Positions 35,396 through 44,424 of a stretch of DNA of 45,683 bases are shown one piece after another. Under the pieces are notes generated by a model. It made no database searches. It saw only the letters and a list, made by a program, of their open reading frames with translations, and was not told where the DNA came from. This DNA comes from Verrucomicrobiota bacterium (GTDB taxonomy: Bacteria > Verrucomicrobiota > Verrucomicrobiia > Opitutales > Opitutaceae). The position numbers and the translations under genes are program-made. The stretch's first letter is position 1. Every line of letters begins with the position of its first letter. Where the stretch lies: the NCBI GenBank assembly GCA_963205455.1, contig CAUJJL010000107.1:1-45683 (forward strand), in the 5' to 3' direction.

Positions 35396-36454
35396 ATGAA
35401 AATTCTGCACATTTTTGGTGCGGTCGTCGCTGTTCACCTCGCCGTATTTCTCGTCATTTTTGCGGTGCCAGGCTGCCGCACAACAGGCAAGTCACCCACC
35501 TCATCCCCGGCATCCGCCCAGAGCTCGTCGACTGCGGTCGCTCCCGCCGAAGCATCGCCCTTGGCATCCGCGGCGGAGGGCGCCTCGCCTGTGGTAGCCT
35601 ATGCGGCACCCGCCTCGGTGCGTTTCAGTCCGACCCGTCCGGGCACGGCCGAGGCTGCAGCATCGGCCCCGGCTGCGGCGGTCGCGAACCTCAAGCCTGC
35701 CACGACCCATTTGGTAACCCGTGGAGACAGCCTATGGTCCATCGCGAAGAAACATGGCATCACCGTCGCTGAGCTGAGCAAGGCAAACAATCTCCGCTCG
35801 AACGCTGCGTTGCAGATCGGACAGAAGCTGACGATTCCTGCGGCCGCCACTGCGTCGCATGCCGCGACTGCCGCAGGTGGCGCGGATCAGACCGGACCGG
35901 TCCACGTGGTGAAGAGCGGCGAAACCCTCGGGCAGATCGCGCGGATGCACGGTACAACCGTCAATACCCTCAAACGTATGAACAAGCTTTCGGGCGACAT
36001 GGTTCGACCTGGAAAGGTACTGCTGCTCCCGGAGGGCTCCGTCTCGTCCATGGATGCGACTCCCGCCGTCAAAGCCGCTCCGCCGACTGCCTCTCGCGGA
36101 TCCAATCCCGTGAAACACGCGGTGCAGCCGAACGAAACCCTGGGTGCGATTGCGCGCCGCTATGGAATCAGTGTCGGCGAGCTCGTGACGGCAAACAACA
36201 TCCAGGATCCGTCCAGGATCCGGTTTGGCCAGGAGCTGATCATCCCCGGCTGGAGCGCGCCGAAGTCCGCGTCAGCGCCTGCTGAAACAAAACCCGCGCC
36301 GCAGCCCGAACCGCCGCCCATCACGCCGGCGGAGCAGGTATCGCCGCTTACGCCGGTGGCCGAGCCAGCGGCTCAGAACAATTCGCAGATCCCGGTGATC
36401 AGGATCGAGGATCCGACGCGCACGTCCACACCGGAAAGCCACCCTGCTCCCTGA
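35396..36454 (+). CDS. Triple-LysM envelope protein (NlpD-position) between murD and ftsW
   Basis: A 352-residue exported protein, probably a lipoprotein: its signal ends in VPGC (Cys about residue 24). An Ala/Ser/Pro-rich linker precedes three LysM domains: THLVTRGDSLWSIAKKHG, VHVVKSGETLGQIARMHG and KHAVQPNETLGAIARRYG, each followed by the second helix and LTIP/LLLP/LIIP strand. The C-terminus is Pro/Glu-rich. LysM domains bind GlcNAc in peptidoglycan. No M23 peptidase domain is present. The same slot in the chlamydial dcw cluster is held by nlpD (from memory), so a role in septal wall processing is suggested. Confidence 0.9.
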   Translation: MKILHIFGAVVAVHLAVFLVIFAVPGCRTTGKSPTSSPASAQSSSTAVAPAEASPLASAAEGASPVVAYAAPASVRFSPTRPGTAEAAASAPAAAVANLKPATTHLVTRGDSLWSIAKKHGITVAELSKANNLRSNAALQIGQKLTIPAAATASHAATAAGGADQTGPVHVVKSGETLGQIARMHGTTVNTLKRMNKLSGDMVRPGKVLLLPEGSVSSMDATPAVKAAPPTASRGSNPVKHAVQPNETLGAIARRYGISVGELVTANNIQDPSRIRFGQELIIPGWSAPKSASAPAETKPAPQPEPPPITPAEQVSPLTPVAEPAAQNNSQIPVIRIEDPTRTSTPESHPAP

Positions 36455-36511
36455 TCTGAGCCCTGAAGCCTTAAATCCGGATTGTCGGCCCCTTTTTTCA
36501 GATAACCCTCG

Positions 36512-37684
36512 ATGCCGTCCACTCCCCAAGCGCGCTCTCACGATCACTCCCGCGGAATTCTGTCACTCACTCCCGCGACATTGATTGTGGTGTGCGCGAT
36601 AGCGCTTACCTTCCTCGGGCTCACCGTGCTTTTCAGTGCCAGTGTTTCCTTCAAGCAGGGACCCTTTTTCTACCTTGGGAAACAACTGATCGGCGTTGTG
36701 ATGGCGGCGGGGCTCTGCATCATCGTGAGCAGGATCGACCTCGAACTGAGCCGCCGTTATGTCTGGGTCATCGGAGGCCTTGCGATTCTGGCGCTCATCC
36801 TCGTGCTGCTGCCCGGACTGGGGATAACGGTCAAGGGGAGTCGCCGGTGGCTGGGAATCGGCAGCCTGCGCCTGCAGGTTTCCGAATTCGCAAAACTGGC
36901 GATGGTGGTCTGCGTGGCGCATTACCTGGCGTCAAATCAGACACGAATCACGGAATTTCGAAGGGGGTACCTCGTTCCGCTCCTGATGATCGGTGCCTTT
37001 GCAGGATTGATCCTGCTTGAGCCGGATTTTGGCACGGCGGCGCTGACGGTGGCTGTAGGTCTTCTGATGATGTTTCTCGCGGGCGCGCGCTGGGCACATG
37101 TGCTCCCCACTGTGGCGATGGCTGCGATTGGATTTGCGGTGATGGTGATGCACAATCCCAATCGCCTTCGCCGCTTCGTCGCCTTTCTGGATGTCGAGGG
37201 AAACAAGCAGGAGGGCACCTATCAGCTGTATCAGTCGCTGGCCGCTTTTGCGGTCGGAGGCACGGAAGGCGCGGGACTCGGCCAGGGGCGCCAGCAGATG
37301 AACTTCCTCCCGGAGGCCCACACGGATTTCGTGTTCGCCGTCGTCGGTGAGGAACTCGGCCTCTGGTTTACGCTCGGAGTGGTGGCGGTGTTTTTGATCC
37401 TGTTTGTCGCCGGACTGGTTCACCTGCGCCGTGCGCCGAATCTGTTTCAATACCTGCTGGTGGCCGGGGCTCTGCTCCTGATCACCCTTCAGGCCGTGAT
37501 CAACCTGGGGGTTGTCACGGGGATTTTCCCCACAAAGGGGATGTCGCTGCCGTTCATCAGCGCGGGGCTTTCCAATCTCATGCTGATGGGGCTCCTGCTC
37601 GGCATCCTGACAAACACGCAACGATCCTGGGTCCGGCCCACCTGGGCGCGCGGATCCCGCGGATTGGAGGAGGTTGCATCTTGA
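36512..37684 (+). CDS. ftsW: Septal peptidoglycan polymerase FtsW (SEDS family)
   Basis: A 390-residue SEDS protein with about ten spans. It polymerises lipid II at the septum together with FtsI. Conserved parts are GSRRWLGIG, the catalytic-loop Asp in LPEAHTDFVFAVVGEELG, and the final motif GMSLPFISAGLSNL. The last differs from the common PFISYGGSS pattern (Y-G-G replaced by A-G-L). A cytoplasmic N-terminus of about 20 residues is present. Its TGA overlaps the TTG start of murG by 4 bp. Confidence 0.95.
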   Translation: MPSTPQARSHDHSRGILSLTPATLIVVCAIALTFLGLTVLFSASVSFKQGPFFYLGKQLIGVVMAAGLCIIVSRIDLELSRRYVWVIGGLAILALILVLLPGLGITVKGSRRWLGIGSLRLQVSEFAKLAMVVCVAHYLASNQTRITEFRRGYLVPLLMIGAFAGLILLEPDFGTAALTVAVGLLMMFLAGARWAHVLPTVAMAAIGFAVMVMHNPNRLRRFVAFLDVEGNKQEGTYQLYQSLAAFAVGGTEGAGLGQGRQQMNFLPEAHTDFVFAVVGEELGLWFTLGVVAVFLILFVAGLVHLRRAPNLFQYLLVAGALLLITLQAVINLGVVTGIFPTKGMSLPFISAGLSNLMLMGLLLGILTNTQRSWVRPTWARGSRGLEEVAS

Positions 37685-38814
37685 GTCGGTTCCTCATTTC
37701 GTGCGGCGGAACCGGCGGGCACCTCTCACCCGGAATTGCGCTTGCCGAGGGACTGGTTGCGCGTGGCCACCGCGTGCGCCTTCTCATCAGCCAAAAGAAG
37801 GTCGACGCCCGTCTCATCGAAAAGTATGCGAACCTGGAATTCGAGCCCATCCCCGGCACCGGCTTCTCCTGGCGACCTGCGCAACTGGTGCGTTTCCTCT
37901 GGCAACAGTCGCGTGGATTCCTCAAGAGCCTGAGTCTGGTGCGTCGATTCAAGCCTGATACCGTCATCGGATTCGGCGGCTTTACTTCGGCAGCATTCAT
38001 TGCCGCCGGAGCATTCACGGGACTTCCCGTGGTTCTGCACGAGGCCAACCGCGTTCCCGGGCGCGCGGTCAGACTCATGGGGCGGTTTGCCCGGAGGGTC
38101 TATCTTCCCCCGGGGGTCAGCATGCCCAGGTTGTCGGACGATGTCGTGCGTGAGGCAGCGCTCCCAGTGAGGCGCGAGTTCAGGCGCGAGCCGACGGGTG
38201 AGGCTCGGAAACGGCTCGGACTCGAGGAATCAATGCGTGTGGTGGTGGTGCTTGGAGGAAGCCAGGGCGCCGCACCCTTGAATAACTGGGCACGTGGTGC
38301 GCTCGAGGTACTGACTGCAGAGGGAATTCAGGTGTACTGTGTGACAGGCCAGGGCAAGGGAGCCGCGGAGCATTTCGACCGGGTTTCAGATTCAGGCGAA
38401 CGCGTCAGGCACGTGTTTGTTCCCTTCAGTGATCAGATGGCGACGCTCTACTCCGCGGCGGATCTGGTGGTGTCACGTGCCGGAGCAGGAACCCTTGCCG
38501 AACTGATGCGAATCGGAACTCCAGCCGTGCTCGTGCCCTATCCGTTTGCCGCCGACAATCATCAGGAGGCCAATGCCGAATACTTCCTCGGGCAGGGTTG
38601 CGGAGATGTGCTGTCGCAGGAGGACCTGGGTGAATTGACCGGGCGGGTGCAGAGGTATCTCGCGTCCGGGGAGATCCGTGCGCAGTTCACGGCAAATCTT
38701 GGGCGTGTCGATCGTACCGATCCTGTGCCGGCGATGGTGGCGGACCTGGAGGAGATTGCGCGTCGTGATGGGCGCGGCACGGCGATTTTGCCGGGAACAA
38801 CAGGACTGGCATGA
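37681..38814 (+). CDS. murG: Lipid II synthase MurG
   Basis: A 377-residue GT28 glycosyltransferase on the inner face of the membrane. It adds GlcNAc from UDP-GlcNAc to lipid I. Signatures are SCGGTGGHLSPGIALAEGL (G loop 1), IGFGGFTSAAFIAAG, LHEANRVPGRA, VVVLGGSQGAAPLN (G loop), and VVSRAGAGTLAEL with PYPFAADNHQEANA. The start is a TTG at 37681 inside the ftsW stop; the N-terminus from there (SRFLIS) fits the family, and no ATG is available nearby. Its stop overlaps the murC ATG by 4 bp. Confidence 0.95.
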   Translation: MSRFLISCGGTGGHLSPGIALAEGLVARGHRVRLLISQKKVDARLIEKYANLEFEPIPGTGFSWRPAQLVRFLWQQSRGFLKSLSLVRRFKPDTVIGFGGFTSAAFIAAGAFTGLPVVLHEANRVPGRAVRLMGRFARRVYLPPGVSMPRLSDDVVREAALPVRREFRREPTGEARKRLGLEESMRVVVVLGGSQGAAPLNNWARGALEVLTAEGIQVYCVTGQGKGAAEHFDRVSDSGERVRHVFVPFSDQMATLYSAADLVVSRAGAGTLAELMRIGTPAVLVPYPFAADNHQEANAEYFLGQGCGDVLSQEDLGELTGRVQRYLASGEIRAQFTANLGRVDRTDPVPAMVADLEEIARRDGRGTAILPGTTGLA

Positions 38815-41159
38815 GACGCGTTGCACCACCCTCCCTTTTCGGACGCGAAGTCACCGCGATTCATTGCGCGGGTGTCGGTGGCATGGGCGTGGGTCCGCTC
38901 GCCATTTACCTCGCTCAGTCAGGCTTCCGCACGAGCGGAGAGGACGATGCGATGACCGATGCGATGAAGACGCATCTGGAGCGTGCGGGAGTGCTCCTCA
39001 CCGCCGTGGGCGCTGTGCCTTCGGAGTGCAGTCTTGTTGTTGCATCATCTGCCATTGCTGCTTCGCACCCTGTCATGGCCGAGGCGCGGAAACGGGGCAT
39101 TCCCGTGGTCCGCCGCGGGGAACTGCTTGCCGAGATCACGCGCGAGAAGAAGTTTGTTGCGATCTGCGGTTCCCACGGGAAGACGACGACCACGGCGATG
39201 CTGATCACGGCGATCCGATCAGCAGGGTTTCCAGCGGGGTACATTCTTGGCGGACTCTTTGCGGATAGTTCCGTTCCTCCCGCGCGCGTCGGCTCGAATG
39301 AGTGGGTCGTTGCCGAAGTGGACGAAAGCGACGGCACGATTGACCGGTTTGCGCCAGAGTTGACGGTTGCGGTGAATCTCGACTGGGATCATCCGGATCA
39401 CTATCGGAGGCCGGCAGATATTGAGGATACGTTTCGTGCACTGTTCCGTCGGACGGGCGGGCCCGTGCTTGTGAGCGATGCTTGTGCGGTGTCGCAACGT
39501 GTGGCTGCGGGGCGAACCGTGATCATCTTTGGCAGGACCGGGGATTTTTCCGGTACGCTTCAGCGTGTCACTCCAGGACATTCGCTGGTTTCACTGGGAG
39601 GACGATTCGCGGTGGAATCGGCGTCGGTGGCGGCGCATGGTGATTTCAATGTCGCCAATGCAACGGCAGCGCTCGCTGCGGCGCAACTCATGGGAGTCTC
39701 AATTTCCTCCGATTCGCTGGCCTGCTATCCGGGTGTGCGCCGTCGGCAGGCTGTGCTCCTCAACGAGGGGGGAATCCTTGCGATGGAGGATTACGCGCAT
39801 CATCCGGCGGAGATCCGAGCGCTGATTGCAAGCCTCAGGCAGCGCATCGCCGCGGCTGAACGCATGGAGGAGCGCAGCCGACTGATCGTTGTCTTTCAGC
39901 CTCATCGCTACAGTCGGACCGCGCAGTTCAAGACGGAATTTGCGGCGGCGCTGTCACCAGCCTCCCGTGTCTTCCTGCTCGATGTCTACGGTGCGGGTGA
40001 GGCCGCGATGGCGGGGGGGACCACCGCGGACCTGTATGCCGAGATGAAAAGGATGTCACCGGAACAGGACGTGACGTATTTTCCCGGTGACCGGGCGGGT
40101 TTCCGGCGGGCGCTGGAGCGCACGGTGAGGCCGGGTGACTGGGTTGCCTTCGTGGGTGCGGGCGATATCGACCGGGATGCGCGCATCTGGCTCGAGGGGC
40201 ATGTGGCACAGAAGGCAAAGGCGGCGCGATGGGACGCGCTTGCGGAGACGATTGCGCGTAGTGTTTCCACGGATACGAAAGTCTCCCGTGAGGAGGGGCT
40301 GGCATCCAGGACCACGATGAGGGTGGGCGGGGCGGCACGGATTTTTTGCGAGCCGTCGGGCATTGAGGATCTCCAGTCGGTGGTGCGGACAGCGAGGGCG
40401 CAGGGGATTCCGACTTTCGTGATCGGCCGGGGATCAAATCTTCTGGTGCCTGACGAAGGAGTCGACGGGATCGTGATCAGCCTCGGACATGAAAACTGGC
40501 AGGCATTTGACGTGCGGACGAACGGACGCATCCGCGTGGGTGCGGGGCTGCGGCTGAAGAATCTCTGCGGACTAGCGACGAAGGCGGGGCTGAAGGGTTT
40601 TGAGTTTCTTGAAGGCATACCGGGCAATGTGGGCGGCGCGTTGCGGATGAACGCGGGCGCCATGGGAGGGTGGATGTTCGATGTCGTTGAAGAAGTTCAA
40701 ATGATGCTTCCTGACGGCAGCGTCGTCGTGCTTCCAAAGGACAGGCTCCATGTCGAGTACCGCCATTGCGCGGAACTCGATCAGGCAATCGCGCTCGGCG
40801 CCGTATTGATGCCATCGACGGCCGCCGAAGCGGAATCCATCAAGCGGCAGATGGATGTCTATCGCGACAAGCGGCTGAAGAGCCAGCCTCGCGAACCGAG
40901 CGCCGGCTGCATATTCAAGAATCCGCCCGGTGACTCGGCTGGGCGGCTGATCGACGCGGCGGGTCTCAAGGGTGCGTGCGTGGGTGATGCCGAGGTATCT
41001 GCGGTTCACGCCAATTTCATCATCAATCGTGGTAAGGCGACGAGTGCCGATGTCATTTCCCTGGTGCGACAGGTGCGCGCGCGTGTTCGGGAGACCAGTG
41101 GAGTGACCCTTGAGCCGGAAGTCCTGCTCTACGGCGGCGTCTGGAGGGATGTCCTATGA
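38811..41159 (+). CDS. murC/murB: MurC-MurB fusion: MurNAc L-Ala ligase and UDP-GlcNAc-enolpyruvate reductase
   Basis: A 782-residue bifunctional protein. Residues 1 to about 470 are MurC: GVGGMGVGPLAIYL, ATP loop GSHGKTTTT (120-128), EVDESDGTIDRF, NLDWDHPDHY, EDYAHHPAEI, and FQPHRYSRT. Residues about 485-782 are the FAD enzyme MurB: LASRTTMRVGGAARIF, VIGRGSNLLV, GFEFLEGIPGNVGGALRMNAG, YRHCAEL, SAGCIFKNP (Cys where E. coli has catalytic Ser 229) and EVSAVHANFIIN. It joins two steps that make and use UDP-MurNAc. The fusion has no frameshift or stop; the linker is short and charged. Confidence 0.95.
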   Translation: MRRVAPPSLFGREVTAIHCAGVGGMGVGPLAIYLAQSGFRTSGEDDAMTDAMKTHLERAGVLLTAVGAVPSECSLVVASSAIAASHPVMAEARKRGIPVVRRGELLAEITREKKFVAICGSHGKTTTTAMLITAIRSAGFPAGYILGGLFADSSVPPARVGSNEWVVAEVDESDGTIDRFAPELTVAVNLDWDHPDHYRRPADIEDTFRALFRRTGGPVLVSDACAVSQRVAAGRTVIIFGRTGDFSGTLQRVTPGHSLVSLGGRFAVESASVAAHGDFNVANATAALAAAQLMGVSISSDSLACYPGVRRRQAVLLNEGGILAMEDYAHHPAEIRALIASLRQRIAAAERMEERSRLIVVFQPHRYSRTAQFKTEFAAALSPASRVFLLDVYGAGEAAMAGGTTADLYAEMKRMSPEQDVTYFPGDRAGFRRALERTVRPGDWVAFVGAGDIDRDARIWLEGHVAQKAKAARWDALAETIARSVSTDTKVSREEGLASRTTMRVGGAARIFCEPSGIEDLQSVVRTARAQGIPTFVIGRGSNLLVPDEGVDGIVISLGHENWQAFDVRTNGRIRVGAGLRLKNLCGLATKAGLKGFEFLEGIPGNVGGALRMNAGAMGGWMFDVVEEVQMMLPDGSVVVLPKDRLHVEYRHCAELDQAIALGAVLMPSTAAEAESIKRQMDVYRDKRLKSQPREPSAGCIFKNPPGDSAGRLIDAAGLKGACVGDAEVSAVHANFIINRGKATSADVISLVRQVRARVRETSGVTLEPEVLLYGGVWRDVL

Positions 41160-41223
41160 CGCCTGTCGGCACAACCCATGGCGGAAAACAAAGCGGCCCT
41201 GTCGTCCAAGGGAGGCACGAACC

Positions 41224-42156
41224 ATGAATCCGACCCTGGTCGTCCTGAGCGGAGGAACCTCGACCGAGCGTGAAGTTTCGCTGGGATCGGGAAAGGCGTG
41301 CGCGATCGGGCTGGCGCGGAGCTTTCCCACGCGCCTCGTTGTGGTCGATGGAGAGGCAGTGCCCGCTGGCCTCGATCCATCGCGGGACGTTGTGTTCTCC
41401 ACGCTCCACGGGACCTTTGGCGAGGATGGAGGCATGCAGCGCCTCCTGGACAGCGCCGGCTTTCAGTATGCGGGTTGTGACGCTGCGGCGAGCGAACTCA
41501 CCTTCGACAAGGAGCGGACAAAGATCGCAGTTGCTGCCGCGGGCGTGGCGGTGCCTCCGGGCGTGGCGTTCAGCGCTGAGGCGAAGCCCTCTTCGGGAGA
41601 GCTGATCTCAAGGCTCGGACCGCGCATTGTTTTCAAACCCCGGGCATCCGGCAGCAGCATCGGACTGGGGATCTGCGATGGTGCCTCAGCGATCGACGAG
41701 AAGCTGGCGGATATCAGCGGAGGGGATTGGCTCGCGGAACGTCGCATCATCGGACGGGAGATCACCGTCGGAATCCTCAACGGCAGTTCGATGGGAGTCG
41801 TGGAGATCGTGCCGAATTCCGGGGTGTTCGATTATCGCTCCAAGTACACGAAGGGACTCACGACCTACCGTGCGCCCGCGTCACTCCCGGCGGCGCTGGC
41901 AACCGCTGCCCGCGATGCGGCGCAGATTGCGTATCATGCGTGCGGCTGCCGCGATTACGCGCGTGCGGATTTCATGCTTTCGGACGAGGGCGAACTGTTC
42001 CTCCTCGAGATCAACACGCTGCCGGGCATGAGGGAAACGAGCCTCTTGCCGATGAGTGCGGCCTGCGAAGGTCTGGACTTTGCGGCACTGGTGAGGGAAA
42101 TGGCGGCGCCTGCCCTGCGCCGCTTTCATGAGGCGGGTTTGCTTGCGACACGATGA
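41224..42156 (+). CDS. ddl: D-alanine-D-alanine ligase
   Basis: A 310-residue ATP-grasp enzyme that makes the D-Ala-D-Ala dipeptide used by MurF. It shows VVLSGGTSTEREVSLGSG, FSTLHGTFGEDGGMQRLL, TFDKERTKIAVAAAGV, VFKPRASGSSIGLG, and FLLEINTLPGMRETSLLPMSA. The length is on the short side of normal. The ATG at 41224 gives the family N-terminus; an in-frame opening from 41110 overlaps murB and adds no conserved residues. Its TGA overlaps the ftsQ ATG by 4 bp. Confidence 0.95.
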   Translation: MNPTLVVLSGGTSTEREVSLGSGKACAIGLARSFPTRLVVVDGEAVPAGLDPSRDVVFSTLHGTFGEDGGMQRLLDSAGFQYAGCDAAASELTFDKERTKIAVAAAGVAVPPGVAFSAEAKPSSGELISRLGPRIVFKPRASGSSIGLGICDGASAIDEKLADISGGDWLAERRIIGREITVGILNGSSMGVVEIVPNSGVFDYRSKYTKGLTTYRAPASLPAALATAARDAAQIAYHACGCRDYARADFMLSDEGELFLLEINTLPGMRETSLLPMSAACEGLDFAALVREMAAPALRRFHEAGLLATR

Positions 42157-43202
42157 ATCGTAACGCGACACCGTTTCCTTCAGCCAGATCCTGGCGTGAC
42201 ATCCCTCAGGAAATCGCTCCGCGCTCGATGTCGCGCGAAGGCCGTCGCCGGCTCACCATGGGTCTGGTGAAGGCCTGTGTGCTCACCGTGGTGGTCGCGG
42301 TCGGCGGCTGGGCCGCCTTCGAACTGGTGGAGCTCTGGCAGCACGATCCTGCCAAGCTTGCGGCGCCGGTGAAATCGGAACCTCTGCGCGCGATCAAACT
42401 GAACACCGATGGAGTTCTCGATCTCGAATGGATCCAGGCCAGGCTTAAACTTCCAAAGGGTGTGACGCTGATGGAACTCGATCTTGCGGACCTGCAGGGC
42501 AAGCTGCTTTCGGATGGTCAGGTGAAGACGGCGGTGCTCACGCGCCGGTTTCCTGACACCCTGGTTGCCAGTCTGCAGGAGCGCTCGCCGGTCGGAAGGT
42601 TGCGCGCCGCGGATTCATCTGGAAATCCCGTTGACCTTCTGGTCGCCCGGGACGGCGTGGTTTTTTCCGGCAGCAACTTTTCCGACACCATGGTTTCCAG
42701 CCTGCCGTGGCTGGGAGGAGTGACGCTACATCGTTCGGGTGCGGGATTCGTTCCGATTTCGGGGATGGAGACGGTAGCGGATCTCCTCGTGACCGCTCAA
42801 GGAAACGTGCCCGCGCTCTATCGAAACTGGAAAGTCATCTCGCTTGAGCGACTGGCGAGCGACGGAGAAATCGTGGTGAAGACAACGGATCCGATGGAGG
42901 TGGTTTTTGGAACGAGGGATGATTTCTTCAAGCAAGTCGCCCTTCTTGATGCGGTGCTCGCCGAGATCCGGCTACACCCGCAGAATCCTGTGTCCACGAT
43001 CAATCTCACATACGGGAAGCAGCAGGTCCCCGTATCGTTTTCTCCTGTACCCACGCTCAAGGCCCAGCCGTCGGTCGAGGAGACGGATGGCAGGCCTCGT
43101 TTGAAACCCGAGAGACCGCAAACCGGCCTCAGGGAGGCTGCGGTAACGCGTGTGGAAAGACGTCCCCTTTTTCAGTATCAATCCTTTCAACCTCGGAACT
43201 AG
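42153..43202 (+). CDS. ftsQ: FtsQ-like cell division protein
   Basis: A 349-residue bitopic protein. The cytoplasmic N-terminus of about 35 residues contains many Arg, then one span (about 37-58, LVKACVLTVVVAVGGWAAFELV). Next comes a POTRA-like segment (about 80-150: LRAIKLNTDGVLDLEWIQ, then LPKGVTLMELDLADLQGKL, then RRFPDTLVASLQERSPVG) and a beta-rich C-terminal domain. FtsQ binds FtsB/FtsL and recruits the septal synthase. Sequence conservation is low; position between ddl and ftsA and the topology support it. The tail (about 310-349) is basic and Pro/Arg-rich. Confidence 0.88.
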   Translation: MNRNATPFPSARSWRDIPQEIAPRSMSREGRRRLTMGLVKACVLTVVVAVGGWAAFELVELWQHDPAKLAAPVKSEPLRAIKLNTDGVLDLEWIQARLKLPKGVTLMELDLADLQGKLLSDGQVKTAVLTRRFPDTLVASLQERSPVGRLRAADSSGNPVDLLVARDGVVFSGSNFSDTMVSSLPWLGGVTLHRSGAGFVPISGMETVADLLVTAQGNVPALYRNWKVISLERLASDGEIVVKTTDPMEVVFGTRDDFFKQVALLDAVLAEIRLHPQNPVSTINLTYGKQQVPVSFSPVPTLKAQPSVEETDGRPRLKPERPQTGLREAAVTRVERRPLFQYQSFQPRN

Positions 43203-43206
43203 GCCT

Positions 43207-44412
43207 GTGATCTCCCGGACAAAGTACATTGGAGCCGTCGAAATCGGCACATCGAAAATAAGCGTTCTCATTGGTGACATTGCCAATCGGAGAAGCCTGA
43301 CAGTCATCGGGCTTGGGGAGTGCGCTTCGCGTGGAGTCATCAAGGGTGTGGTGGTCGATTTCAAGGCGGCAAGTGAAGCTGCGCACAGTGCGATGCTTCA
43401 GGCCGAACGCAGCGCAGGAGTCCGGATCGACCAGGTGTATCTCGCGCAGACCGGTGGGCACATTGACGGCTTTGCGAACGATGGAGAGGTCCGCGTTTCG
43501 GCCGCCAACAACATGGTGAGCGACATTGACATCAACACGGCCTGCAACATCGCGCGCAACCGGCAACTGCCGCCCGGCCGGATGATTGTGCAGCGCCTCA
43601 GACGGCCGTTTGTGCTCGACGGGCGACTGGTTCCGGATCCGGACAGCCTCGTGGGAAACAGGCTGAAGGTCAGCTACTTCATGGTGCACGGCCTGGAGTC
43701 GAAGATCGCGGACAACATCCATGTGATCCGCGGATTCAACGTGCAGGTTTCCGAGTTGATTTTGTCGAGTCTGGCATCCGGGATCGTGGTGACCTCGCCA
43801 GGCGACAGGCAGCATGGCGTTCTTGTGCTCGACATAGGCGCGGGAGCGACGGACTACGTGCTTTATCGTGATGGCATGGCCCAGGTTGCTGGCGTGGTTC
43901 CTGTCGGAGGGGCGCATCTTACCAACGATCTCGCGTTGGGGCTGCGTCTGACTGAGGGGCAGGCGGAGAAGCTGAAACTCCGATACGGCCGGGCAACCGT
44001 CGCAACGAGAAGCCGTGAGGAGAAGGTCTGGCTCAATGGTGATTTTGCGATCGGTGACCGCCAGTTTCCCAGGCAGACCATCGAGCAGATCACGTCCGCC
44101 CGTGCGCGGGAGATTCTCGAAGTGGTGAAGAAGAAACTTGGCACGGCTCTTGAGCCCGAGCGCACGGGAGCAGGAGTAGTCATTACAGGTGGGGTCTCCA
44201 AGCTTCCCGGAATCGCGGATTCGGCCGCACAGGTTTTTGGGATTCCGGCACATGTTGCGGAGGGACCGACGGGTATGAACGACAAGCTCAAGGACCCCGG
44301 GTTTTCAACAGCACTTGGGTTGCTGAACTACGGATTGACTGACCGAACCGAGGTGCCCGTACCGTCACGGAAGGGACCGAATCTCATCAAGAAACTTTTT
44401 GCCTCGGTTTAG
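43207..44412 (+). CDS. ftsA: Cell division actin-like protein FtsA
   Basis: A 401-residue actin-fold protein that tethers FtsZ to the membrane. Seen are the phosphate-1 motif GAVEIGTSKISVLIGD, SHS2/1C region (VVDFKAASEAAHSAM), phosphate-2 motif VLDIGAGATDYVLY, and the adenosine motif VVITGGVSKLPGI. The extreme C-terminus GPNLIKKLFASV is an amphipathic membrane-targeting helix. The start is a GTG at 43207, 4 bp past the ftsQ stop. An alternative GTG at 43150 would overlap ftsQ by 53 bp and adds residues not typical of the family. Confidence 0.95.
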   Translation: MISRTKYIGAVEIGTSKISVLIGDIANRRSLTVIGLGECASRGVIKGVVVDFKAASEAAHSAMLQAERSAGVRIDQVYLAQTGGHIDGFANDGEVRVSAANNMVSDIDINTACNIARNRQLPPGRMIVQRLRRPFVLDGRLVPDPDSLVGNRLKVSYFMVHGLESKIADNIHVIRGFNVQVSELILSSLASGIVVTSPGDRQHGVLVLDIGAGATDYVLYRDGMAQVAGVVPVGGAHLTNDLALGLRLTEGQAEKLKLRYGRATVATRSREEKVWLNGDFAIGDRQFPRQTIEQITSARAREILEVVKKKLGTALEPERTGAGVVITGGVSKLPGIADSAAQVFGIPAHVAEGPTGMNDKLKDPGFSTALGLLNYGLTDRTEVPVPSRKGPNLIKKLFASV

Positions 44413-44424
44413 GCGGATCCGCAC

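Noticed and set aside
43129..44253. 374-codon minus-strand frame opposite ftsA
   Set aside because: Antisense to FtsA, with no recognisable domain.
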